A stretch of DNA of 64,000 bases from Defluviitaleaceae bacterium. Lineage in GTDB: Bacteria; Bacillota; Clostridia; Lachnospirales; UBA5962. The stretch is taken from contig WRBA01000008.1 of assembly GCA_009779915.1 (NCBI GenBank), positions 1 through 64,000 of the forward strand. The letters are read 5' to 3'. The notes beneath the pieces were generated by a model. That model did no database searches and was not told the origin of the DNA. It saw only the letters and a list, made by a program, of their open reading frames with translations. Every line of letters starts with the position of its first letter. Position 1 is the first letter of the stretch. A program made the translations under genes and the position numbers. Of the stretch, positions 26,170 to 35,086 are shown one piece after another.

Positions 26170-27564
26170 ATGCATCAACAAACAGAACATGACAAAAACA
26201 CTGCTGCCCAAGTGCGCCTTGCCGCAAGACATTTTGCTATGCTTTACTTTAACTTCTGTAAAGTTATGGTAGATACTCATGGCGAAGAGAAAGCCCTTGA
26301 ACTGGTGCAAAAGGCTATTTTTAACTTAAGCTTGGATCGTACTGACCGTACCAGAGCTAAAGCACTTGAAGCCGGTGTAGAAACCAACCTGGAGCAGTTT
26401 AGTGTTTTTAATGACTTGCCAATTATTGGCTGGCGCGCTTGGGATGAAAGTATGGGAGGGCTTCGCTGTCCTTATGCTGAGCAATGGGTAGACTACTATG
26501 ATAAACATCCTTGGTTTAAGCCTTTTGCGTCACTTTATTGTGATGTCATCGATACTACAAATATCGAAAACTTTAGTCGGACACTTTCTCTTAAAATACC
26601 TCAAAAACAGCTTTCAGGGGATGCGGAATGTAAGTTTAATTATTTTGAAAGTGATCAAATTAAACAAGGTATCTATACTTACGGTGAAAGAGAAGAAGTT
26701 CTAAGCGAAGCAGAACAGAAAAAAAGAGAAAACGCAAAAATCCGTGGTATGTTCCAATTAAGCAATGAAGAATTCTTAGCCCTTGATGAGGTTGAGTTTA
26801 AAGCACGCTTTAGAGAGCGGCTTCATCACACTTTGGAGATACAGGTTTACGCTGCTGCTTATCGCGGCGGAAAACTGCAGCCTGCTCAAACCGCTACAGG
26901 TAACAATCTCTGTGAACTTTGGAAGCAAAGAGGGCTTAAAGAGGACGAGCATGAATATATCTATGCTAAGAAATTGATTGAACTTGCCGAAAAACTTATT
27001 GCAGGAGAAAGCGTAGACCTTGTGCCATACGCCCCTGTACCGGTTACCGCTGAGGAATGTGAAAGTTTCTTTCGTATTATTTATCAGCGTCGCTCTGTTC
27101 GTGAATTTACCAAACAACGTGTTTCGGATGAGTTAATTGACCGGATTTTGGACAGCGGACTATGGGCAGCTCATTCGTGTAATTTGCAATCTATACGTTA
27201 TCTGATAATTCGTGAAGATGATACGCCAGGCTTATTTGTAGGCAGTGATGTGCCGGGAGGACCTGTGCATCTCGTTGTTTGCCAGGACGAGAGAGTATAT
27301 AAAGCTAATCCGTTTAATCCGGTACGTAACAGACTGCTGGATGCAGGTGCCGCCGCTCAAAATATTGTTTTGGCTACTCATGCCGCCGGATTGGAAGGAG
27401 TATGGCTGACTTTTAACGAACCTATGCTTAAACGTCTTCGCGCTCACTTTAATTTGCCTGATTATATAAGCATTGTAACTTATGTAGATATAGGCTATGG
27501 TGACCAAACTCCTTATCCTGTGCTTCGCCCTCATGTAAAAGATATGATATTGGGACGTTGCTAG
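26170..27564 (+). CDS. ATC-hydrolase-like/nitroreductase fusion protein
   Basis: The start at 26170 follows AGGAGG by 7 nt; 464 residues. Residues about 1-165 resemble the L-2-amino-thiazoline-4-carboxylate hydrolase family (HFAMLYFNFCKVMVDTHGEE, GCPY-like LRCPYAEQW, DVIDTTNIENF). About 165-290 is an uncharacterised linker. About 295-464 is a nitroreductase FMN domain (YQRRSVREFTKQRVSDELID, DAGAAAQNIVLATHAAGLEGVW, VDIGYGD). Nitroreductases use FMN and NAD(P)H; the N-terminal family is known for C-N/C-S ring hydrolysis. Joining the two is unusual and suggests reduction coupled to hydrolysis of a heterocyclic or nitro compound. It is divergent from the MarR-regulated opp operon. Confidence 0.82.
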   Translation: MHQQTEHDKNTAAQVRLAARHFAMLYFNFCKVMVDTHGEEKALELVQKAIFNLSLDRTDRTRAKALEAGVETNLEQFSVFNDLPIIGWRAWDESMGGLRCPYAEQWVDYYDKHPWFKPFASLYCDVIDTTNIENFSRTLSLKIPQKQLSGDAECKFNYFESDQIKQGIYTYGEREEVLSEAEQKKRENAKIRGMFQLSNEEFLALDEVEFKARFRERLHHTLEIQVYAAAYRGGKLQPAQTATGNNLCELWKQRGLKEDEHEYIYAKKLIELAEKLIAGESVDLVPYAPVPVTAEECESFFRIIYQRRSVREFTKQRVSDELIDRILDSGLWAAHSCNLQSIRYLIIREDDTPGLFVGSDVPGGPVHLVVCQDERVYKANPFNPVRNRLLDAGAAAQNIVLATHAAGLEGVWLTFNEPMLKRLRAHFNLPDYISIVTYVDIGYGDQTPYPVLRPHVKDMILGRC

Positions 27565-27571
27565 TTTTCAG

Positions 27572-27853
27572 TTTGTCAACAATATGACAGCTTGGTGGCT
27601 TATAAAAGCCCCCAAGCTCAGGCTGGCGTAATACGCCAGCCTGTCGTTAAAATCTGCCGCACTACGCGCTGACAGATTTTAACGAGTTTTACTGTAGGTA
27701 TGAATCGACTGCAAGCCTTGCTATGCAAGGCATTACAGGCGTCGATTCTCCTCAGACGAGCAAAGCCCGCCTTGCGGATTAAAGTCTGCGACGCCCCCAA
27801 AAACCATTTGTCAACAATATGACAGCTTGGTGGCTTATAAAAGCCTCCAAGCT
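27572..27853. repeat. Palindrome chain, locus 3, flanked by 47-bp direct repeats
   Basis: The 47-bp segment at 27572-27618 recurs at 27807-27853 with one mismatch; each copy contains the AGCTTGGTGGC terminator-like hairpin. Between them 188 bp are almost wholly palindromic: 11-bp stem 27619-27629/27633-27643; 12-bp stem 27645-27656/27673-27684; an 8-bp stem GAATCGAC/GTCGATTC (27702-27709/27741-27748) around GCCTTGC-TAT-GCAAGGC; and CAGAC/GTCTG (27753-27757/27784-27788) around CCGC-CTT-GCGG. It looks like an insertion that duplicated its target. Confidence 0.85.
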
Positions 27854-27860
27854 GTTTTTA
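27824..27860. terminator. Shared terminator of nitroreductase fusion and aspA
   Basis: AGCTTGGTGGCTT pairs with AAGCCTCCAAGCT (one mismatch) and is followed by GTTTTTA. It lies between convergent gene ends. The other copy of the hairpin is at 27589-27618. Confidence 0.7.
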
Positions 27861-27884
27861 TAGTGAATTAAATTTTAATGGGTA

Positions 27885-29333
27885 TTATGATGACCCATGG
27901 GTGTGAGATCTTTTCTTATTAAGCAGTTTGGATCCGGCTATACCAATATTTGTCATTTCTTGAGGGTCAAGTATTAAATCCAGCTCCTCTGCCGTTAAAT
28001 AATTGTCGCGCAGGCAAATCTCCCGGACACTCTTGCCGGTTTCCATAGCCTCCTTAGCTATTTTTGAGCTGGCTTCATAGCCGATATGAGGTTTCATAGC
28101 CGTTATAAGTGCTACGCTGTTAGCAACATTTTTGCGAAGGAGTTCCTCATTTGCGGTAATGCCTCGCACGCAGAATTTGTCAAAAGCTTTAAAGGCATTA
28201 TCCATCATGGTTATGGATTGGATTAGATTAAAAACAATTACCGGTCCCATTACATTTAATTCAAGCTGTCCGGCCTCGGCTGCCATAGATATGGTAACAT
28301 CGCTGCCCATTACTTGGAAAGCTACCTGATTTATAAGCTCAGGCATTACAGGATTAACCTTGCCGGGCATTATAGACGAGCCGGGCTGGCGCGCCGGCAA
28401 TTTTATCTCGTTAAAGCCGTTATAAGGACCGGATGCCATCAGCCTGAGGTCACTGGCAATTTTTGACATATTTATCATACAAATCTTAAGTGCCGAAAAA
28501 ACCTCTACATAGGTATCGGAGTTCTGTGTGGCGTCTACTAAGCTGCCGGGAGAACAAATAGGCAAGCCTGTTATCTCGCTTAAATATTTAACGACATACT
28601 TAATATATTTAGGATCGGCATTTAAGCCTGTGCCCACAGCCGTCGCACCCATATTGACAATACACAAACTCTTCCTTGTACGTCCAATACGTCCCATGTC
28701 TCGCTTAAGCACTCGGGCGTACCCGTCAAACTCTTGACCAAGTCTAATTGGCACCGCATCTTGCAGATGAGTACGTCCCATTTTTATTACAGAGTCAAAC
28801 TCTATAGATTTAGACTTAAAGGACTCGTGTAAATCTTCCATTGTGGCTAATAAATCGTTTAATACCATACGAGTGGCAATAAATACAGAAGCCGGTACCG
28901 CGTCATTAGTTGATTGAGACATATTTACATCATTATTAGGATGGATAATGGAATAAGTCCCTTTTGGATGCCCCATTTTTTCTAAAGCGACATTTGTAAT
29001 AACCTCATTTGCGTTCATATTAATGGAAGTCCCTGCGCCGCCTTGGATAGGGTCTACCAAAAATTCGTCATGATATTTGCCGTCAATTATATCCTGTGCG
29101 GCAGAGGTGATATAATTGCCAATCTCCTCATCCATAAGCCCTGCTTCTACATTGGCCATAGCTGCCGCTTTCTTAACCATAGCTATCGACACGATACGAG
29201 ATTTATGCAGCTTATATCCTGTTACCGGAAAATTCTCCAAAGCTCTCAAAGTTTGTATGCCGTAATAGGCATTCTCCGGCACTTCCCGTGAACCTATAAA
29301 ATCACTTTCTGTCCTATAACCATTTGTTGGCAT
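27885..29333 (-). CDS. aspA: Aspartate ammonia-lyase (aspartase)
   Basis: The 482-residue protein belongs to the fumarase C/aspartase superfamily. It has the superfamily signature GSSIMPGKVNPVMPE, the MSQSTNDAVPAS block, MGRTHLQDAVPIRLGQE, and an N terminus FIGSREVPENAYYGIQTLRA typical of aspartase rather than fumarase. It deaminates L-aspartate to fumarate and ammonia in the cytosol. GGAGG lies 8 nt before the start. The gene is divergent from the Hdr-Flx-fumarate reductase operon, about 215 nt apart, so its product fumarate is the evident electron acceptor for that operon. Asparaginase at 47.8 kb could supply aspartate. Confidence 0.94.
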   Translation of the reverse strand: MPTNGYRTESDFIGSREVPENAYYGIQTLRALENFPVTGYKLHKSRIVSIAMVKKAAAMANVEAGLMDEEIGNYITSAAQDIIDGKYHDEFLVDPIQGGAGTSINMNANEVITNVALEKMGHPKGTYSIIHPNNDVNMSQSTNDAVPASVFIATRMVLNDLLATMEDLHESFKSKSIEFDSVIKMGRTHLQDAVPIRLGQEFDGYARVLKRDMGRIGRTRKSLCIVNMGATAVGTGLNADPKYIKYVVKYLSEITGLPICSPGSLVDATQNSDTYVEVFSALKICMINMSKIASDLRLMASGPYNGFNEIKLPARQPGSSIMPGKVNPVMPELINQVAFQVMGSDVTISMAAEAGQLELNVMGPVIVFNLIQSITMMDNAFKAFDKFCVRGITANEELLRKNVANSVALITAMKPHIGYEASSKIAKEAMETGKSVREICLRDNYLTAEELDLILDPQEMTNIGIAGSKLLNKKRSHTHGSS

Positions 29334-29397
29334 AAATTAATCCTCCGCTATCGATTTATGTAAGTTTTGTAAATTCGCTGAAAAGAGTGACAAGCAC

Positions 29398-29426
29398 TTG
29401 AATATTTGTTAAAGTATTAGTATAAT
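29398..29426 (+). promoter_or_regulatory. Promoter of the hdr-flx-frd operon
   Basis: TTGAAT (29398-29403), 17 bp, TATAAT (29421-29426). A start near 29433 gives a leader of about 116 nt that includes the small hairpin GTTAAA-AG-TTTAAC. The rest of the 29334-29548 gap holds the aspA upstream region. Confidence 0.75.
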
Positions 29427-29548
29427 GAATATGCTTCGTTAAAAGTTTAACACTAAAGTCAAAGAAAGTAAAGTAGTTTAAGCAACTTTATTTAAGCAAT
29501 TGGCAATTTCAATAGCAAAATAATATAGATAGAGAGGTGGATGGGGAA

Positions 29549-30367
29549 ATGGTGTTTAGCTATTATCCCGGCTGTACCCTAAAAACACAGGCTAAGGAGC
29601 TTGATAGGCTTGCAAGAAATTCGGCAAAGGTTTTAGGTATTATATTGGAGGAGGTAGAGGACTGGCAATGCTGTGGAGCGGTTTATCCCTTAGGCACAGA
29701 TGAAATTGCCACAAAACTTGCCTCTGTTCGCGTACTTAAAGAGGCTGCGAAGAAAGGGCAGCCCCTGGTTACATTATGTGCCGCGTGTACTCATGTTATT
29801 AAACGTGTAAATGATGATATGAAGAACAACGGGGACATAAGAAGAAAAGTCAATAAATATATGGAAGAAGAGGCTGACTACAAAGGGGAAACCGAGGTTT
29901 TGCATTTGATAGAGGTTATTAATAAATACATAGGCTTTGATAAATTGAAAGAATATGTTAAAAATCCGCTTACAGGGCGCAAAATAGGTGCTTACTACGG
30001 CTGTATGCTCCTTAGACCCTCATCGGTGATGGCTTTTGATGACCCTGAAAACCCTACTATATTTGAGAAATTTATAAAAGCACTGGGTGCTGATCCTGTA
30101 ATTTATCCTTACCGCAATGAATGCTGCGGCGGCTATATTTCCTTAAAAGAAAAAGATAGGGTTAAAGAAATGGTTGCAACAATTAAAGAAAATGCTAAGC
30201 ATAATGGTGCCGAACAGCTTATAACCGCTTGTCCTTTGTGTTTGTATAATTTAAAACAGATAAGCTGCAGGGATTTGAATATAGACTACCTTACGGAAAT
30301 ATTGGCTGAAGCATTAGGCATAACATATAACAGTGAAGAAGAGGTGAGCTATGCATATTCAAAATGA
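29549..30367 (+). CDS. hdrB: Heterodisulfide reductase-like subunit HdrB
   Basis: The start at 29549 (ATG) is better spaced from AGAGGTGG than the GTG at 29537, giving 272 residues. It has two CCG domains: Cys in YYPGCTLK, CCG in WQCCGAVYPLG and CxxC in LCAACTHV; then Cys in YYGCMLLRP, CCGG in NECCGGYISL and CPLC near the C terminus. In methanogens these bind two non-cubane [4Fe-4S] clusters that reduce the CoM-CoB disulphide. Clostridia lack those cofactors, so another disulphide, or electron relay, is implied. It is the first gene of the nine-gene operon and overlaps hdrC by 17 nt. Confidence 0.9.
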   Translation: MVFSYYPGCTLKTQAKELDRLARNSAKVLGIILEEVEDWQCCGAVYPLGTDEIATKLASVRVLKEAAKKGQPLVTLCAACTHVIKRVNDDMKNNGDIRRKVNKYMEEEADYKGETEVLHLIEVINKYIGFDKLKEYVKNPLTGRKIGAYYGCMLLRPSSVMAFDDPENPTIFEKFIKALGADPVIYPYRNECCGGYISLKEKDRVKEMVATIKENAKHNGAEQLITACPLCLYNLKQISCRDLNIDYLTEILAEALGITYNSEEEVSYAYSK

Positions 30368-30749
30368 TTATGCTGACCAAATCCGCTTAATCAGCGGCTC
30401 ACAGGATTTGAAATGTATGAAATGCGGCAGGTGTTCCGCATCATGCCCTCAATATGAAGAGATGGATGTGCGCCCTCATCAATTTGTATCTTATTTACAA
30501 AGGGGCGATATTGACGCACTTATGGATTGTGAGTCTATTTGGAAATGTTTGTCTTGCTTTGCTTGTGTTGAGCGATGCCCTAGGGATGTTAAACCGGCAA
30601 GGTTAATAGAAGCGGCAAGATTACTGCGAATAAGAAGGCAAAGCGATGATGAATTTATAACGCCTGAACAGGTGCCGGCACTATTGGAGCTGGATCCTGA
30701 TATTCCACAGCAGCTACTGGCAAGTGTTTTTAGAAAATATGTGAAATAG
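30351..30749 (+). CDS. hdrC: Heterodisulfide reductase-like subunit HdrC
   Basis: This 132-residue dicluster ferredoxin has two [4Fe-4S] motifs, CMKCGRCSASCPQ (residues about 23-35) and CLSCFACVERCPRDV (about 66-80), with the helical HdrC C terminus. It links the HdrA flavin/FeS core to HdrB. The overlap with hdrB indicates translational coupling. GAGGTGAG sits just upstream of the ATG inside hdrB. Confidence 0.9.
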   Translation: MHIQNDYADQIRLISGSQDLKCMKCGRCSASCPQYEEMDVRPHQFVSYLQRGDIDALMDCESIWKCLSCFACVERCPRDVKPARLIEAARLLRIRRQSDDEFITPEQVPALLELDPDIPQQLLASVFRKYVK

Positions 30750-30765
30750 GATAGGGGGTGGCAAT

Positions 30766-32748
30766 GTGCAAAAAATAGGTGTTTTTGTTTGCCATTGCGG
30801 CACTAATATAGCAGGTACTGTAAATATCGATGAAGTGGTTGAAAACGCAAAGCATGAACCAGGGGTTAAATATGTGGCTGAATATCCTTATATGTGTTCG
30901 GAAGCAGGTCAATCCATGGTGCAAAAGGCTATTGATGAACACGATTTGAGTGGCATAGTCATATCTGCATGTTCGCCGCGTATGCATGAGACTACATTCA
31001 GACGTGCAGCGGCACGGACAAAATTAAATCCCTTTATGCTTGAAATGGCGAATATTAGAGAACAATGCTCTTGGGTACATAAAGATAAGGAGGAGGCCAC
31101 AAATAAAGCTCATGCCTTAACCCGTGCCGCAATTGCCAAAGTGCATCACAATACGCCACTGTTTCCGGGGGAGAGTCCTGTTACTAAGCGCGCTTTAGTA
31201 ATAGGGGGCGGTATTGCAGGGGTATCTTGTGCTCTTGATATTGCAGAAGCTGGTTTTGTAGTGGATATTGTTGAATCTACCCCAAGTATCGGTGGTAAAA
31301 TGGCACAGTTGGATAAGACCTTTCCAACCCTTGACTGCTCGGCATGTATATTGACGCCTAAGATGGTGGATGCCCAGTTTCATGAAAATATTAACATACA
31401 TACCTACAGTGAAATAGAGTCTGTTGAAGGCTTTGTAGGTGATTTTACAATTACAATCCGTAAAAAAGCCCGTAGTGTTGATATGAAAAAATGTACAGGC
31501 TGTGGTGCTTGTTACGATAAATGTCCGATTAAAAAAATCCCCGGCGAATTTGATGAAGGGTTAGGTATGCGAACCGCTATTTATACGCCCTTTGCCCAGG
31601 CTATACCTAATGTTCCTGTTATAGACAGAGAGCATTGCCTTAAATTTAAAACAGGCAAATGCGGATTGTGTGAGACAGTTTGCGCCCCTGACGCAATTGA
31701 TTTTGAGCAGGAGGATGAGTTAATTACGGAAAAATACGGTGCTGTAATCATAGCAACCGGCATTACGCCCATTAGTTTAGATAAATTTGGCGAGTACGCT
31801 TATACAAGCCCTGATGTTATAACATCCCTTGAATTTGAGCGCATGACAAATGCTGCCGGGCCGACAAAAGGTGAATTAATCAGGATATCTGATAAGAAAA
31901 AGCCAAAAAGCATTACATTTATCCAATGTGTAGGTTCGAGAGATGTAGCGGTGCGTTCAAAGACCTACTGTTCTAAAATTTGTTGTATGTATACGGCTAA
32001 ACACGCAATGCTGGTTAAAGACAAATACCCTGACATTGAGGTCAATGTGTTTTATATAGACGTGCGTACACCGGGTAAAAACTTTGATGAATTTTACCGT
32101 CGTGCCGTTGAGGAGTATGGGGTTAACTATATTAAAGGGCAAGTTGGCAAAGTTGTGGATAACGGCGATTCATTATGGATACAAGCCGTTGATATGCTGG
32201 ATAATAAACAGATTAAAACTAAGACTGATTTAATAGTACTGGCAACAGCAATAGAGCCTGTTAAATCAGTGCGAAATATAGCCGGTATGTTATCGGCAAG
32301 TATTGATACAAACAATTTCATGACAGAGGCACACCCAAAGCTTAAACCTGTGGAGAGTCCAACAGCAGGTGTGTTTTTAGCCGGTGCTTGTCAGGGACCT
32401 AAAGATATACCGGAAACTGTTGCGGGAGCAGGGGCTACAGCAGCTAAAGTTATAGGGCTTCTTGCTAAAGATAAATTGATTACAAACCCTTGTATTGCCG
32501 ATTTAGACCCCTATTACTGTAACGGCTGTTCTGCTTGTGAGAAAGTTTGTCCATACGGCGCAATATCCTACGAAGATACGGAAATAAATGACCATGGCAA
32601 AAAAGCAATACGCCGTATAGCAGTTATTAATAAAGCTTTATGCCAAGGCTGCGGGGCTTGTGTTGTGACCTGCCCATCAGGTGCTATGGATTTACTTGGC
32701 TTTTCAAACAGACAAATCACAGCGGAGGTGGATGCAATATGCCGTTAA
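30766..32748 (+). CDS. hdrA: HdrA-like FAD/iron-sulphur electron-bifurcating subunit
   Basis: The 660-residue protein starts at GTG after AGGGGGTGG. It has an N-terminal HdrA domain (GVFVCHCGTNIAG, VISACSPRMHETTFRRA), a thioredoxin-reductase-like FAD fold (VIGGGIAGVSCALDIAEAG) and HdrA core cysteines (LDCSACILTPKM). Four [4Fe-4S]-type motifs are visible: CTGCGACYDKCP, KCGLCETVCAPDAI, CNGCSACEKVCPYGAI and CQGCGACVVTCPSGAM. In known complexes HdrA holds the bifurcating flavin and docks ferredoxin. It overlaps the following mvhD-like gene by 10 nt. Confidence 0.93.
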   Translation: MQKIGVFVCHCGTNIAGTVNIDEVVENAKHEPGVKYVAEYPYMCSEAGQSMVQKAIDEHDLSGIVISACSPRMHETTFRRAAARTKLNPFMLEMANIREQCSWVHKDKEEATNKAHALTRAAIAKVHHNTPLFPGESPVTKRALVIGGGIAGVSCALDIAEAGFVVDIVESTPSIGGKMAQLDKTFPTLDCSACILTPKMVDAQFHENINIHTYSEIESVEGFVGDFTITIRKKARSVDMKKCTGCGACYDKCPIKKIPGEFDEGLGMRTAIYTPFAQAIPNVPVIDREHCLKFKTGKCGLCETVCAPDAIDFEQEDELITEKYGAVIIATGITPISLDKFGEYAYTSPDVITSLEFERMTNAAGPTKGELIRISDKKKPKSITFIQCVGSRDVAVRSKTYCSKICCMYTAKHAMLVKDKYPDIEVNVFYIDVRTPGKNFDEFYRRAVEEYGVNYIKGQVGKVVDNGDSLWIQAVDMLDNKQIKTKTDLIVLATAIEPVKSVRNIAGMLSASIDTNNFMTEAHPKLKPVESPTAGVFLAGACQGPKDIPETVAGAGATAAKVIGLLAKDKLITNPCIADLDPYYCNGCSACEKVCPYGAISYEDTEINDHGKKAIRRIAVINKALCQGCGACVVTCPSGAMDLLGFSNRQITAEVDAICR

Positions 32749-33173
32749 ACCCAAACAGTTCATTTACCCCATTAATAGTGGCTTTTTGCTGTAATTGGTG
32801 TTCTTATGCCGGGGCAGACTTGGCAGGTACCAGCCGCCTTAACTATCCGGCTCAAATTAAGATTATTAAAGTGCCTTGCTCTTGCAGGATTGACCCTATG
32901 TTTGTACTTCGCGCATTTCAAAAAGGGGCAGACGGGGTGATACTTTGCGGCTGTCATCCTGGAGATTGCCATTACAGCACAGGCAATTATTATGCAAGGC
33001 GGCGTATTACATTATTTTTTTCAATGCTTGAATATCTTGGTATAGAGAAAGAGCGGACTCATCTGGAGTGGGTTTCCGCGGCGGAAGGCAATAAGTTTGC
33101 AAGCACAATGAGGAAATTTACGGAGCAAATACATGCCCTCGGTAAGAACGAGAGACTGGAGGACATACGATGA
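32739..33173 (+). CDS. flxD: MvhD/FlxD-like iron-sulphur subunit
   Basis: Start chosen at 32739 (GGAGGTGG 7 nt upstream); upstream in-frame ATGs lie in the wrong frame of hdrA and add non-family sequence. The 144-residue MvhD family protein has cysteines in AFCCNWCSYAGAD, VPCSCRID and CGCHPGDCHYSTGN. These pass electrons from the dehydrogenase partner (hydrogenase or Flx) into HdrA. It is coupled to both neighbours by overlaps of 10 and 4 nt. Confidence 0.9.
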   Translation: MPLNPNSSFTPLIVAFCCNWCSYAGADLAGTSRLNYPAQIKIIKVPCSCRIDPMFVLRAFQKGADGVILCGCHPGDCHYSTGNYYARRRITLFFSMLEYLGIEKERTHLEWVSAAEGNKFASTMRKFTEQIHALGKNERLEDIR

Positions 33174-34054
33174 TACAAAAGCAAATGCAAGAAAGAGCCA
33201 AACAAATGCTGTCTCTGGGTGAAGTCACCTGTGTCCTTGGCTGGAAAAAAGGTGATTTTTCTACAAATCCGCAGCCGGCTGTGTTTGAGAGTGAGAAAGA
33301 TCTTGAAGATTTAGTTTATGACAAATATTGTGCCGCAAATTTAAGTAAATATCTTGTGGAGCTGACTAAAAAAGAGGGTAAGGTACTTGTATTTTTAAAA
33401 CCCTGTGACACTTACAGCTTTAATCAACTGCTTAAAGAAAATTTGATAAAAAAAGAGCGGTCTTATATAATAGGCATAGGCTGTGAAGGTAATATGCAAG
33501 TTGATGATGATATGCAAGAAATTGGGCTTTTAGAGAAATGTCAAACCTGCACAAAGACGGCGCATATGGTTTTTGATGAGCTGATAGGGGAAGAGCTTAC
33601 AGTGCGCCAGGGTGATGATCCTTTTGAGGGCGTGTTAAATCTAGAGCAGATGAGCAGTGATGAGCGTTATGGTTTCTGGCGGGAGGAATTGTCTAAATGC
33701 ATACGCTGCAATGCCTGCCGTAATGTATGCCCTGCCTGCAACTGTCGTAAATGTGTATTTGATAACAATAAATACGATACGGCTCAGAAAGTTAATGCCT
33801 CTTCATTTGAGGAGCAGATGTTTCATATTATCCGCGCTTACCATGTTGCAGGCAGATGTACAGATTGCGGTGAATGCAGCCGTGTGTGCCCTCAATTAAT
33901 CGATTTGCATTTACTTAATCGTAAGTTTATTAAAGATATAAATGAGTTTTACGGTGAATTTCAAGCAGGGGCGGATACTGACACGCCCAGCCCTTTAACG
34001 GATTTTAATATAGATACTGACCCGGAACCGGGCAGTGTACACAAAAGGGGGTAG
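33170..34054 (+). CDS. FlxC-like 4Fe-4S protein (FrhB-like N terminus)
   Basis: The 294-residue soluble protein has an N-terminal region reminiscent of F420-hydrogenase beta subunits (VLVFLKPCDTYSFNQLL, YIIGIGCEGN, KCQTC). A dicluster ferredoxin region holds CIRCNACRNVCPACNCRKC (about 180-200) and CTDCGECSRVCPQ (about 232-244). In Desulfovibrio-type flxABCD-hdrABC clusters, two such iron-sulphur proteins lie between FlxA and FlxD, which this gene order reproduces. Which is FlxB and which FlxC is a naming choice here. The start overlaps the previous stop (ATGA). Confidence 0.82.
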   Translation: MIQKQMQERAKQMLSLGEVTCVLGWKKGDFSTNPQPAVFESEKDLEDLVYDKYCAANLSKYLVELTKKEGKVLVFLKPCDTYSFNQLLKENLIKKERSYIIGIGCEGNMQVDDDMQEIGLLEKCQTCTKTAHMVFDELIGEELTVRQGDDPFEGVLNLEQMSSDERYGFWREELSKCIRCNACRNVCPACNCRKCVFDNNKYDTAQKVNASSFEEQMFHIIRAYHVAGRCTDCGECSRVCPQLIDLHLLNRKFIKDINEFYGEFQAGADTDTPSPLTDFNIDTDPEPGSVHKRG

Positions 34055-34057
34055 CTT

Positions 34058-35086
34058 ATGTTTAAAATGGCAAAAAAAGATATACCTAATATGCTTACTC
34101 TCCTTGGGGAGTCTATGGATGTGTACGCGCCTGTAAAAAAAGGCAAGCTTACGAATTTCGAGGATTTTACAGAGGGAGCGGAGCTTGATATAGATACGTT
34201 GAAAACAGTAAAATCCCCAAAGGATTTTTTCCTGCCTCAAGTTGAAAACCTGTTTTCCGCTACAAGTCAGGGTAAGGAGATAAATATAGAGGCTAAAGCT
34301 CTGAGAGATAAGCCCTTTGTAATATTTGGCGTAAGAAGTTGTGATGTGCGCGCTATGGAAATATTGGATTCGGTATATTTATCGGAACCTGTGGATAAGT
34401 TTTATGAGGCGAGACGTGAAAATGGTATAATACTGTCATTGGCTTGTAATGAGCCTGGGCAGACTTGTTTTTGTACCACTTTTAATATAGACCCGGCGCA
34501 CCCTAATGCCGACGGGGCTATGTGGGTCATAAATGATAATATTTATATCGAAGCCCGAACTGAAAAGGGGGAGAATTTGGTTAAGTTAATATCAAAATTT
34601 CTCCAGGAAGGGTCTAAAAATGAGATTGTACAAAGTCAAACAGCAATTCGTGAAAAGTTAAATAAACTGCCTTATAGTGATTTATCTTTAGATGGGCTTG
34701 AGGGCAATCAGCTTCTTGATTTATTTGATACGCCTCAGTGGGAGGAACTACATAAAACCTGCTTGGCTTGCGGTATTTGCACTTTCATTTGCCCTACTTG
34801 TCAATGTTATGATATTAAAGATTATGATACAGGGGGCGAAGTGGTACGTTATCGCTGCTGGGACTCTTGTATGTACTCGGATTTTACTTTGATGGCTCAC
34901 GGTAATATAAGAAATTCACAAAAAGAACGTTTTCGCCAAAGATTTATGCACAAACTTGTATATCACCCTGATAATAATAAGGGCGAGATTTCTTGTGTAG
35001 GCTGCGGGCGTTGTGTAAATAAATGCCCGTCGTCTCTGAATATAGTTAAAGTCATTAAAAGTTTGGCGGTGAAGTGTAATGTGTAA
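34058..35086 (+). CDS. FlxB/AsrA-like 4Fe-4S dicluster protein
   Basis: The 342-residue protein follows the layout of anaerobic sulphite reductase subunit A and sulfhydrogenase beta subunits: an N-terminal globular domain (VIFGVRSCDVRAMEILD, LACNEPGQTCFCTTFN), then two [4Fe-4S] motifs, CLACGICTFICPTCQC and CVGCGRCVNKCPSSLN. It probably relays electrons between FlxA and the FlxD/Hdr part. AGGGGG lies 6 nt before the ATG. It overlaps the next gene by 8 nt. Confidence 0.85.
   Translation: MFKMAKKDIPNMLTLLGESMDVYAPVKKGKLTNFEDFTEGAELDIDTLKTVKSPKDFFLPQVENLFSATSQGKEINIEAKALRDKPFVIFGVRSCDVRAMEILDSVYLSEPVDKFYEARRENGIILSLACNEPGQTCFCTTFNIDPAHPNADGAMWVINDNIYIEARTEKGENLVKLISKFLQEGSKNEIVQSQTAIREKLNKLPYSDLSLDGLEGNQLLDLFDTPQWEELHKTCLACGICTFICPTCQCYDIKDYDTGGEVVRYRCWDSCMYSDFTLMAHGNIRNSQKERFRQRFMHKLVYHPDNNKGEISCVGCGRCVNKCPSSLNIVKVIKSLAVKCNV

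Noticed and set aside
27618-27800. 60-codon frame in the palindrome chain
   Set aside because: The DNA is a run of inverted repeats and the translation has no ribosome site or coding character.
29549-32748. HdrABC as evidence of a methanogenic archaeon
   Set aside because: Sporulation, LCP, MurG, sigma-A promoters and AGGAGG sites show a bacterium; Hdr-like modules are widespread in anaerobic bacteria.
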